64,000 bases of DNA from Euryodendron excelsum. Lineage: Eukaryota > Streptophyta > Magnoliopsida > Ericales > Pentaphylacaceae. Location: positions 21,327,501 to 21,391,500 of the forward strand of contig CM065379.1 of assembly GCA_033060915.1 (NCBI GenBank), read 5' to 3'. Made by a program: the position numbers and the translations under genes. The notes under the pieces are model-generated. The model was not told the DNA's origin. It ran no database searches and saw nothing but the letters and a program-made list of their open reading frames with translations. The first letter of the stretch is position 1, and each line of letters opens with the position of its first letter. Shown here one piece after another: positions 32,324 through 43,256 of this stretch.

Positions 32324-34132
32324 GATGCCCCTTGCGGAGACTCTGATCTTCTTTTGCCCTTTGTCCCTGAGTTGTATTTATGTTAGACAGTTTTATTTTG
32401 ATATTTTGTACAAAAAAGAATATTTATGGTATTCAGATGCATGGATAAACAAAGACATTTACGATCTTTTCAGCTAAGTATATAATCAGATGCATGTGGT
32501 GGATGATGATGTTATGTATCTATTACATGAGTTGATGTTGGTGACTTCTATTTCTATAGGGAGTTATATGCTATGTGTGCAAAGCCCATGATTCTTTTTT
32601 TTTAACATATGCACAGGGTGTTGTTAGACTTGTAGTCTTGGGAATGGTAACTCTCTCCTCTTCGGGGATTTAGCCTCTCTTCTGGCTCAACCCTACCTTG
32701 ATTGGATGATAGCACTTCACACCTTTTTCAACCTTTTGATCGCCTCTGGCTCTTTGCCTCGAGGTTAGTGTATGGGGTTACTGAGCTGAAACTCTCGACT
32801 CTCGGGGTTTTAGTGACCGCTTGCCTGACCTTTGGCAGAGCAATAAGTGGCCAGTCCTTTCAATCCGAGGAGACTTTGTTTGGGACCGTAATGTAGGCTA
32901 GGTTATGGGGTTTTTGAAACAATGGGATATGTAGGCTCAAATTCAATGTTGTTTTCAGCAGGGTTTAGATCCATACTATCCTTAACCCTTTTCTCAGTAG
33001 GGCTAGCATCCTTCTTGGTTTTGGCGACGTGTTTAGCTCATCTAGATCAAGCAATTCATTTTCAATCAGAAGGGACTTTACTAGGGTTGTAATGTAGGCC
33101 ATGGTTTTGGGGTTTTACAAGAAAGAGTAAAGGCTCGAATCTATTGTTTCTACTGGGTTTCTTTGTAACCTAGGATCACCTTTGAATTTTCTCCTTGCTT
33201 TTTACATGACTTCTAGGGTGAAAATGACCTTGTTCTTTCACCCTTTCTATATGCTTTTTGAGATAAACCTGACTTTCTTTTCTTTCGATCCTCTTATTAT
33301 GCTCTTGAAGATGACTCAATCATGATTTTCTTCAGGCCTTTTCTTGAAAGAGATTTTTTTTTTTTTTTTTGGCTTGGCCTCTTGCCCCTTGGCAACTCCT
33401 TTCTTTTGCTTTTTGTTTCTATTCCTTCATGAAATAAATAATTCTTCGACCCTTTTTTCTTAGGCCTTTTCCTTGGCAGTTCAATCTACCCAATGTGGGC
33501 GGTGATCCCTAGGTTGGGGTTTTCTTGGGAAAAGGATAGATGGCTCAACAGGTTTGGCAAGGGGTTGCTTTTGACTGTATGAGAAATGAAATGAGGGCCT
33601 CTCCTCACTTTGAATTAGATTGCTTGATCCATAGAGCTTTCGACACTATCCTAGCATGATAGAGGTGGACACCACTCCTAGCGTTCTCAACTGTTGTCTG
33701 ACCTAGTGAGGGGAGGACAGTCTTGGATCGGGGTTGACAAAGAAAACTTTGTTTGTTGTGAGGCTCTAGGGTTAAACAAAGGGAATATGAGCATATTTGT
33801 TTATTTATTTAGTGATTTATTCCTTTTATTTATATATGGGGAAGTGAAAGATGGCTCTTCTTCACTTTGATATACTGGCCACACATCACTTAGCTTCAGA
33901 GTCTTGCATGTGCTACCTTTGGGTAGTATCCTCACTCATCCTTATCCTCTCTCTCTCTCTCTGGAAAGCTGATCATTTGGTGAGTGGTTAGCTCATGCTA
34001 TCATCCCTTCAAGTTGGATCATTCCATAAGATACACCATGCCCCTTGTATAGAAAGTAGCCGCCATTCCCAAGAGAAGATAAGACAACCGTGATGGAATA
34101 AAAGACTATTATTTGATTATTATTATCATTTA
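32324..34132 (-). other. Non-coding internal region of A
   Basis: Matches 17940-19800 of B in reverse, including the two triplicated modules. Contains a T-run at about 33354-33372 and a short CT repeat at 33948-33963. The ORF at 32702-32896 is not supported by any family. Confidence 0.6.
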
Positions 34133-35732
34133 TTATGGAAAGCATAGAGTCCTTAAGCAATAAGAAAATATAAGAATTAATTTAAAGACAGGAAGTAAAA
34201 GGGATAGAAAGAAAGTGGGTGAAAACACCCCTCTCTTATACGCTTTTGAAGGGACTCCCTTTTTAGTAAGGTCTTGGGATAGTGCCCTCGTATGCATTCC
34301 ATCCACGGTTGAGATTTTCAGCCAAGGCAGGATAGGTAGATGCTTCTCCCGGAGTTCCAAGTGAGTTGGCGGTGATGATGTAATTGTTAACTTTCTTGAC
34401 CATCTTGCCTTTATTTGTTTGCTCCGGAGTTTCTCTAACAACCACTCGGGCGACTCGTCTTCGTCCAGCTTGATAGGTTGAGCCCGAGGTTTTCTGCTCT
34501 GGCCTTCAACCGAGGCTCGGTGTTCCTTAGGTGTACACAATGGGAGATTTTTATTACCTAGTTTGGACAGCTCCTGGTCAATTTTCTTCACAGATTCATA
34601 TGCGAGTTCATCTTCTGGGGTTGGCATTTTATCAGGGTTGCACCGTAGTCGAGTACGACTTTGTTCCATATCGTCGCATTCCATTTCCTCCCCATCCTTG
34701 TAATATATCTCTTAGCATGCAGCAAGACAAACCTTGTTGCTACCAAACTTGGTAACGATGTTAACGGTGTGGTCTAGTGGAGGGTCTGTAGGGCCGTTTG
34801 CTGGTTGTACCCCAATGATCTTGTTATCTATCAGGTCTTGAATCTTATGCCCGAGGGTCAAACAATCTTCAGTGTCATGCCCTTGGCTATCTGAATGATA
34901 CTTACAGCTTGCTGCAGATTTGAATTAATGAGGCAGAGGATTGGGCTGGGGTCAGGCAGGTATAGGTTTCAGATATCTAGCTGCTAAGAGGCCAAAATAG
35001 GCTGCGGTCTGTGAGCACGCGAGTTTAGTAAACGTCCGCTTTTTCCCACTTGTTCACCTAGGGCGAGGAGGTGTTGCAGATGTTTTTGATGATTGGGGAC
35101 CGAGCTTTGGTGAGGTCATAGCCGGGTTGATGGTTTGGGAATTGAAAGGGCTTCGGGTTCTATGTTTCAAAATGGGACAATTTTCGATGGCAGGGCCAAA
35201 TGGGTTAGGCTGATATCCGAGTTTAGTAAACGTCCACTTTTTCCCACTTGTTCACCTAGGGCGAGGAGGTGTTGCAGATGTTTTTGATGATTGGGGACCG
35301 AGCTTTGGTGAGGTCATAGCCGGGTTGATGGTTTGGGAATTGAAAGGGCTTCGGGTTCTATGTTTCAAAATGGGACAATTTTCAGTGGCAGGGCCAAATG
35401 GGTTAGGCTGATATCCGAAGGAGAGGGTATATAATCCTTGTGTTTGGTCAGCAGTTGGTTTGGAAGGCATCCGAGCAAGGCCCTCAGCCTGGGGAGGTCG
35501 TTGGTAAGCAATGGTAGTGGCATAGTCATGGTCTTCATTCTTTATCCTTCCGTCCATCATAGGTTTGGGCCTGTGAGGACTTTGCTTGCTCATGGGTTGC
35601 GTGGGACAATAGTGAAGAAAGCATGGCTTCCATTTTAGTCATCTTGTGTTTGACTCCTTTCGCTTCTGCTAGTAGTAGAGTTAAGGTCTTAAGTGTGAGT
35701 GACTCTATGAGCGTTTTTGAGCTTCTGGCCAT
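34133..35732 (-). pseudogene. gag: gag remnant of element A
   Basis: On the strand of A, 1.45 kb downstream of the primer site. It starts at 35732 with MARSSKTLIESLTLK and a short helical segment, then a proline-rich part in another frame (about 35593-35250). Around 34905-34820 lies CKYHSDSQGHDTEDC followed by HKIQDLIDN, the Cys/His zinc-knuckle segment typical of Tat/Ogre Gag. 34684-34133 is a 183-codon ORF following it. The whole capsid core between N-terminus and knuckle is missing, there are frame changes and a TAA before 34684, and a 198-bp segment is duplicated. No protease or pol follows. Confidence 0.72.
35021..35416 (-). repeat. 198-bp tandem duplication inside the gag remnant
   Basis: 35021-35218 is repeated at 35219-35416 with only a few differences, both starting GAGTTTAGTAAACGTCC. 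The length is 66 codons, so the frame is kept. The near-identity shows a recent duplication compared with the age of the element. Confidence 0.93.
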
Positions 35733-37186
35733 AATGACAGGGGGAACGAGGGGAGGTATCTAAAACAACAAAAGAAAAGAGTCAGTGTTTTACCTTGACA
35801 AGTCTTTATGCAATGCATGCTCTAGGATCCCCCTCTCTTGGGAGGGAAGCTAGGCATGATGTATTTGGCTCACTTTTGGAGATAGGGGATTTGCCCCTGT
35901 ATGCGGATACCTTACCGTCAAGTAGGAACCTTCAGCCATCCATGCATTCATTCATAAAAGTACAGAAGTGCATTAAATTTTGGGTTTAAGATACAAAAGA
36001 ATTGAAATACACTTTAATAGGGGGAGGGGGAACATTTTCCTTTAGACTTCCACCTATCTACTTTTACAACGGAAAACCCTAAACTACTCTTGAGTCTTCG
36101 GATTCGCCTTCCTTGGATTTGATGTCGAGGAGGTCACTGAGAGACCTTGCTGATTGGTTACCCCTTGTCTTCTTGGCAACCCTATCTGCGTGAGCATAGA
36201 GGGATTGGGGCGCCTCTTATGGAATGAATTGAGATGCATGCAATAAAGCCTTAGGGTTATATGGGAACCCTTAGGGTTTAGGCAGGTTTAATGCAAGGGA
36301 GAGTGACTTTGGTGTCACTTTTAATGGGTTGATCATATGCATGAGAATGCAGTGACTTGAGTTACTTGGAACTCTTGTTTTGTCATGGAATATTGAATGC
36401 ATGAATATAGGTATGCAAAGAGTATAAGGAGAGAAAATACAGTTGAAGTAAACATGCATGCATGAGCAGTTAGACAAGCATTATAACATTATGAATACAG
36501 TCAGTATAACAACAAGAATAGACAGGTATAAATGAAAGTAAGAGCAGTCGCCCTTTCCTCCGTGGTTTTGAAAACGATGCTCGTGTCTTAAATCCGGCAG
36601 AGGTTCAACTATGCATGGTGTCTATATGAGCATGAGGTTGAGGGTTGACTAATGCGCCCTAAAAAGGTTCGTTCCCCAGATCTTTAAACCCGGGCCCACT
36701 CCCCGAGGTGGTGCCATGATCATTTAGTGATCCGAGCGGGGGAACCATCAAGAGGCCGTAGGCGAAGAAACTAACACATCATCTTGCCCACAACCAATAT
36801 ACCATTCCCCCTTTCTAACTAGAAAGGTCACATCAGGGTAATAATGCAAGTATGCAGAATGCAGGTGCACATGTAGTGTGTGTGTGTGTGTTTTTTAAAA
36901 GTGGAGGAAAGAGCCCAACAACTCCCATTCATCCTGTTCATCATATTCATGCATAGCAATTAATAAAATTTAAACAAAATGTGTACCTACAAAACAAAGA
37001 TGCAAGTGTTAGTATGTGGATGACAAACGTAATACAAGTTAATATGAATAAATGCATGTTTTTTTTAAAATAATTTTGAAAATTTGGTTTTGAATATTTA
37101 AAGTGAATTGGATTGAACAAGTTAATTGAAAACTCTACATGGGTGAAGGGTAAAAAGACATGACTATGACCTAATCCTCTAAGTAT
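35733..37186 (-). other. 5' leader of element A
   Basis: Non-coding sequence between the primer site and gag on the minus strand, homologous to 15425-17380 of B but without the internal duplication. GT repeat at 36877-36890. The small ORFs are not shared with B. Confidence 0.65.
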
Positions 37187-37203
37187 CCCTAATGGAGTCG
37201 CCA
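37187..37203 (-). promoter_or_regulatory. Primer-binding site of element A (decayed tRNA-Arg site)
   Basis: CCCTAATGGAGTCGCCA on the plus strand; the minus strand matches the tRNA-Arg site of B at 14 of 17 positions, and all three changes are transitions. Two bases separate it from the LTR at 37206. Confidence 0.88.
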
Positions 37204-40200
37204 ACTATCGCACCCAGATTTTTCGCACTCGAGGAATACACACACAAGCGGAAAAAATATTGTACTCTCTCGTTAGAACTCACCCTCCTAAACGAATGAG
37301 TACGACTATGTTTGAATTGAAAATTGATTTGAATAAAGGGCTTTTAGAAAAGATTTGGAGCTGCCACCTAACTTGATTAAGGTGAGTTAGGTCACCTAAA
37401 AACTAAGCATAATCCGTAAACTACACTTAGGGTTTTTGGAAAAAGGATTTTGAAAATATCTCCTCAAAAGAGGGTTTTTAAGAAAATGGGTTGTTTGGCA
37501 ACCTTTGGAAAACATTTAAGCCCTTTTTTGAAAATAACTCCGTTTTTGGTCTTTGAAATCAGTGATCTAGGTTCGGAGGTTGGTTATGTGTAGGGAAGAC
37601 GCACTAAGCCATCACCCTACCCCACCCTTTCGGTATCTACATGTCAATCTACCTTAAATTCACCTATGAGAGTCTTTAACTAACTAATGTTCAATCCTAT
37701 CCACTTTATAAAACAAAGTTTGAAAAGAAACTAACATGATGCATGATATGCAAGTGCAAGAAAAGAGACTTGATTTGGAAATAGATTTGAAAAGAATTTG
37801 ATTTGATTTTCGAAGAGATTTGAAATTGGAATTGAAAAGAGATTTGAAAAGAGTTATGGAATTAGAAACTTGAAGAATGCTGTTGAATGGGAGATTGGAA
37901 AGATGTTGTAGAAATAGAAATTTGAAACATGTTGTGGAATTTGAGATTTGAAAAATGTTGTGACCGCACCCATGGGGGTTGCCTACGTATCCTTTTGGAG
38001 GAATCAGGTCAGTCGTAGTTCGGATAAGAGTCCGATTGAAAATAGAAGAGTTGATTGGAAGAAAGAGATTGAATTTGAATTGGATTGGAAGATGGAGAGA
38101 TTGAACTTTGATTGGAAGATTGGAAGAAAGAACTTGGTTTTAGGAAACCTAGACTTAGAAGCTTAGAAAAGAAAGATTGGACTTAACTTTGGAAAGATAG
38201 AACTTGGAAGAAAGATTTGGACTTGTTTTGGAAAGATTGAGGTTTAGGAAGGATTCAAATTAGGAAAGTTTCATTTTAGGAAAGTTTCGTTTTAGGATAG
38301 TTTCAAATTAGGAAAGTTTCAACTTAGGAAAGTTTCGAATTAAGAAAGTTTTGAAAAAGGAAAGGTTTCACTTTAGGAAAATTTTGATTTAGAAAAGTTT
38401 TAACTTAAGAAAATTTCGAATTTAGAAAGTTTTCAAAATAGGAAAGTTTCGAATTTGGAATGTTTTGAAATATGGAAGTTTTAAAAGTAAGAAAGTTTTG
38501 AGTTTAGAAAGTTTTAGATTTAGAAAGATCTTAAATTTAGAAAGCTTAAGATTTAGAAAGTTTTAGAGTTTTAGTTTTAAAAAATCCTGAGATTAGGAAA
38601 GGTTGAGTTTAGGAAGGATTTGAAAACTTAGATTTGAAAAGTTAAGATTTAAAAAGGGGTAGAATTAGGAAAGATTTGAATTTTAGAATTTTAGGAAAGA
38701 TTTTTATGTTTAAGTTTTAGAAACTTAAGATTTAGGAAAGGAGAAGGTTAGGAAGGAGTTGAATTAAGAAAGATTTGGATTAGGAAGGGAATGGATTTTG
38801 TTTCTAAAAGGGAAGGTTTGATTTTGTTTCCTAAAGGGAAGATTTGATTTGACAAGGATTTGGAAATGGAGGTTTTAGAAACCCTAGATTTGGAAGACTA
38901 TAGTTTTGACGTAAAATACAGGTTTTGGAAATATGTATAGTTTTGATGTAGAAAACAAGAGGTTTTGAAAACCTAGGTTTTAAGGCAAGTTTGAAAACCA
39001 TGTTTTTGCAAAGAAAATTAGGGTTTTCTAATCGTGGGTTCTAAGGCTTGACTGGGACTCTAGGGAAAGAGTTTTTGGAGAGTATTTTTTTGGAAATGAA
39101 GATTTTAGAAGGAAAATCCTAGAGGGGAGTTTCTAGATGAAAGATTTTGGGAAGAGAGTTTTTTAGAAAGATTTTTGGTAGAAGATTGTTAGAGAGAGTT
39201 TTTGAAAAGATTTTTAGGGAGCATTTTTAGAAAGTGATTTTGGGGAGAGGATTTTGGAAAGGAGTTAAAAAACAGAGAGTTTTGAAAAATAAATTTTTGG
39301 AGGGAGTTTTTGAAGACAACTTTGGAAAGGAGAGTTTTAGGAAAGTATGTTGAAAAAGAGATTTTTAGGAAGAGATTTTTGAAAAGAGAGTTTTTAGAAG
39401 GTATAAAAACATCTCACTTTCCAAAAGTGATTCTAACCATAAGAAAGCTAGAATCACTTTAAACAAGCGGTTTTGAAAACAAACAAGATTTGAAAATATG
39501 GACCATAAAAGTCACTTTAAATGTAACACTTTCCTAAAGCAACCCTAGCCATGGAAAGGCTAGAATCACCCTAGAATTGTGATTTTGAAAACAAGTTTCG
39601 AAAAGGAGATTTTGATGCAATTTTGAAAACAAGTTTAATGCAAGCTTTGAAAACGGGTTTGAAAATGATTTTTGGAAGAATGCAAAATAATGATATGCAT
39701 AATACAAGTTTGGGTTCGTGAACATACAAGGTTAAGGTTTCACCACATAATCAAGGGAGCCGAACCCACGTGGTCTCCGATTAGTCTAAAGGAAAGCCCT
39801 TGACATGGTGACCCTCCAATAGTCTAATCCTACACATGGACCGGGAGTCCCCTTGTTTCATGCATGCAAAGAAAGGGGGGGGGGAAAGAGATGGGGGATT
39901 AAAATAGAGAAAACCCAAGTGGTTTAGGAGAGAGAAGAGAGAGGGGGGGAGGAAATTTAAATAGAAAGCCTACCTTGTGTCTTCTTTATTTTGTTTGGCT
40001 TTGCATGCCTTGCTTTCTTGCTTTTTCTTCGGTCTCCACTTCAGTTGTTGAGAGCCTTGTCTTGGTCTTCAAATCTTCGTAGTTGCAGAACTCCAAGTTT
40101 TCAATGGAGGGTTGGAGGCTAGTGTATAAGTGTATGGGGTGTGTATGAGTATATATATGGCTAGGGTTTAGTGTATGGTGGCTAGGGTTTGGAAACCCTA

Positions 40201-40299
40201 GGGAAGCTGAGGTTTTTAGGAATGTGCGAGCTCTGTATATCGAAATATAGGATTTTTAGACTGAGTTTGCGGACCCCTTTCACTCTGGAAGAGGCTCTG

Positions 40300-40425
40300 T
40301 ATTTATAGAGGTTGGACAACACTGGCGCCTGTTGCAGTGGCGCCAGGCCAAAAATGCTTCTGGCGCCACTAGGAGTGGCGCCACGCCAAATATTGGCTTG
40401 GCGGCACTACTAGTGGCACCAGCCA
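40300..40425 (-). promoter_or_regulatory. Promoter of the A 5' LTR: TATA box and GGCGCC cluster
   Basis: TATTTATA at 40300-40307 (TATAAATA on the minus strand). Upstream on that strand are three GGCGCC inverted repeats, the best at 40361-40383 with arms TGGCGCCACT / AGTGGCGCCA. This would drive minus-strand transcription of A. Confidence 0.82.
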
Positions 40426-41699
40426 ATTAGGAAACTATCAAGGTTAGCAAGCAATGTATCTTTGACTAGATTTGGGCGCTTGTACTAGTGACCACCGTGC
40501 AATTTTTAGCTTGGCTTCACTAGGAGTGACTCTGCAAAGTCCGGGAATGATTTGAAGAGGCTAGGAATGACCCTGAAGGCTGGAAAAGAGCAAGAACACT
40601 TAGAATAGTGTCCCGAAGGTATTTGACTTGAAAAATGAGGATAAGATGCGTCGAAAGGATTGACCAAGCCTTTAGGGGCAAAACGGTCAATCGGATCAGG
40701 AAGTTGCCGGGACGGACTCGGACTGTCCTAGAAGAAGACTCGAGATTTGAAAACATTATTTAGAATGTTCTCAAAGGTTGCCGGTTTGATTCCCAGAGCC
40801 GGTGTGCTCGAAAAAGGTAACCGGGCCACCAGGGGCAAAACGGTCATTTCGCACTGGGTTTGCTGGAACTGACTTGGAATGATCTGAAAGGATAAAGAAA
40901 GGTTGAGAATACTATAAAAAGCATTCTCGAAAAGTTACCGATTTGACACCCAGAGCCGATGTGGTCAGAAAAGGAGACCGGCCCACTAGGGGCAAAACGG
41001 TCATTTTGTACCGGGTTTGCCGGAACTGACTCGGAATGATCCGGAAAGGTAAAGGAAGGTTGAGAATACTATAAGAAGCAATCTCAGAAGGTTACCGATT
41101 TGATACCCAAAGCTGGTGTGGTTCCCAAGGTGTTCGGATGCCTAGGGGCCAAATGGTCATCTTGATTGGAAAGTCTCGGAATTGGCCCGAAACTGACTAG
41201 AAGGCACCTAATCATGCCGGATTGCTTTTAAGACAATTTTAGAAGGTTGGACTCACCGTTCTGAAGATTCAAATGTGTTCTTGAGAAACGCGCCGAAAAA
41301 TGGCCGTAGGGGCAGTTTGGTCATTTTTCACCAAAGTGGGCTAACAGGCACTGGTGTTGACCTGGGTTTTGTGTGTTTCCGCCACTCTGACGGTGGTCGT
41401 GTGATACAGGGGTTTGTTGGCAATTCCCTCTATCGACCTGCTTGTGAGTATTTTCGCTACTCTAACGGTTGTGATATTTATGAGTATTTTCGCTACTTTG
41501 ACGATTCGCGATAATTCTCGGGACTGCCTGATCTCGGGAAGCTGCGCCTGAGAATCAAATTTCTCGAAAGGCTTGCCTAAACGGACATTTAGACATTGGC
41601 GGGCTAGCATGTGCCAAAGGTGGACCGTTCTACCATCTAGGGGACTGGGGGTCTCATCCCGGTCGACAGGTTTAAAGGGACTTACCGTTCCAAAGAGAT

Positions 41700-42220
41700 T
41701 TTCTTCAAAAAACGTGCTTGACCGTCTCGAGGAATAAACTGTCTCGAGAGAGGGATTGGAATTGGAAAGGTGTCTTATCATCTCCGGAAAGGCGTGCCTA
41801 ATTGGAGTAGATTTATCGACTCGAGGAATAAACTGTCTCGAGAGAGGGATTGAAATTGGAGAGGAGTCTTATCGTCTTTGGAAAGACGTGCCTATTGGAA
41901 TTGAAAAGGGGACTTACCATCTACGGAAAGACGTGCCTGATTGGAGTAGATTTACCATCTTGAGGAATCAACTGTCTCAAGAGAGGGATTAGAATTGGAA
42001 TTGGAATTGGAAAGGGGACTTACCGTCTTTGGAAAGACGTGCCTGATTGGAGTAGATTTACCATCTCGAGGAATAAACTATCTCGAGAGAGGGATTGGAC
42101 TTGGAATTGGAATTGGAAAGGGGACTTACCTTCTTTGGAAAGACGTGCTTGATTTGGAATTGGAAAGGGGACCTACCGTCTTCAGAATGACGCGCTTGAT
42201 TTGGAATTGGAAAGGATAAT
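41700..42220 (-). repeat. Hairpin array of the A 5' LTR
   Basis: About six 85-bp units, each with two CTCGAG-type boxes, GGATTGGAATTGGAA and a GTCTTTGGAAAGAC inverted repeat. A separate pair of GAGTGTTTCCGCCACTC-type hairpins is at about 41373-41490. Confidence 0.85.
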
Positions 42221-42400
42221 GCCCCCTAAGGGCATTTTGGTCATTTTGATTCTCTTTGGGCCCGGTGGCGGCCCGTGAAGCAATGAATTGACAGGATTAG
42301 ACTTAGAGAGTTGATTTCGATTGGAATACATCCATATTGACTTGAGTATAAGCCTGGACAGAGTATAGACTGCCGAGCGGTCAAAAATGGGGTGCTTACA

Positions 42401-43256
42401 AAGCTAGGACTGCTTTTGTTTGTAGGGTTGTTGGTCATTTTTTAGATTATTCTAGGTCATTATTTGAGTTGTTTCCATGGCCATGCGTGGCTAAACTTTA
42501 AATCTTGGTTGAAGGAGACAGAAACCTCGGAATTAATAATAAACTGTGAGATCTAATTTGTTTTCACTATTCGATTTATGCTTTGAGTGTCGAATGTTGT
42601 TCTATGCCTATTTTCATGGTTGTCTTGTTTAATCGCTAGGAGGCCTACTATTTTATTAATCATTGCAATCTACTGCTGAGTTAGATATCAAATCCGTAAT
42701 TGTTTGATTTCTCTGATTTGTGAAGCAGCTGAGATTTAATGATTTACTGCATTGGGAATTATTATATCTTGGGAAGGGCATTCGACTAAATTAAATGCAA
42801 CCGCGTGTGCTTGTGTTGTTTAGTTTCATCGATCTCTCTGATTCTTAAGGTTGCTGCTAGATTAAACCTTGTGTGCTTTTCCTAGGTTGTTTAATAGTTA
42901 GGGTTAATCAGATCACTTATTTCTGATTAACTACAACTAAGGAGAGATAGAAAAATAATTCCGACGGTGAATATTCAATGTGTGAATTGGTATGCTTGCA
43001 TCAATGATCAGTTGTAAATTTCGATGGTGGATGTTGACCTAGACCAAAGTTTGTTCTTTTGATTGATTTCAATACTTTAATCTGAATTGTTTCATAGTTG
43101 TGATTATTAAAATAGTTTTCGTTAAATCCAAAACTCCCCAATCCTTGTTCACATAGCATAAAATGAGACTAACCACTCTTCGTGGGAACGATCCTTACTT
43201 GCACTACTACATATTTGTCTTTCGGGTATCGGTTTTATTTTTGGGTGCCCGCGACA
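42401..43256 (+). mobile_element. Athila 3' LTR, part 2 (R/U5)
   Basis: Begins with the second AAGCT copy and carries on the LTR broken at 3796. Contains GTGGCTAAAC and TTGGTTGAAGGAGA, phrases I know from Athila-like LTRs, and near the end TTCGTGGGAACGATCCTTACTT, also typical. The end is taken as GCGACA at 43256; the exact base is uncertain by about 10. Any host flank on this side is part of element C. Confidence 0.8.

Larger units (their letters stand above)
3797..42400 (-). mobile_element. Element A: non-autonomous Tat/Ogre-like LTR retrotransposon, with nested F and B
   Basis: Complete element on the minus strand, from TGTCGCGC at 3797 to GGTGCTTACA at 42400, flanked by AAGCT. Read on the minus strand: 5' LTR 37206-42400, tRNA-Arg primer site 37187-37203, leader, gag remnant, non-coding DNA, an antisense gene on the plus strand, polypurine tract, and 3' LTR 3797-8976. 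Without the insertions the internal part is about 8 kb. No protease, reverse transcriptase, RNase H or integrase coding is visible, so it must have relied on enzymes from another element. The Tat/Ogre assignment rests on the tRNA-Arg site, the LTR length, the gag zinc motif and the antisense gene before the 3' LTR. Confidence 0.92.
37206..42400 (-). mobile_element. 5' LTR of element A (5.2 kb)
   Basis: From TATCGCACCC (37206, decayed TGTCGCGCCC) to GGTGCTTACA (42400). Same order of parts as 3797-8976 and closest to it, for example both have AAACGAAT in place of AGAAGAAT near the end. Polypurine block 37740-39400, TATA at 40300, 156-bp repeats 40670-41240, hairpin array 41700-42220. Unlike B's, this 5' LTR is whole. 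Confidence 0.93.
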
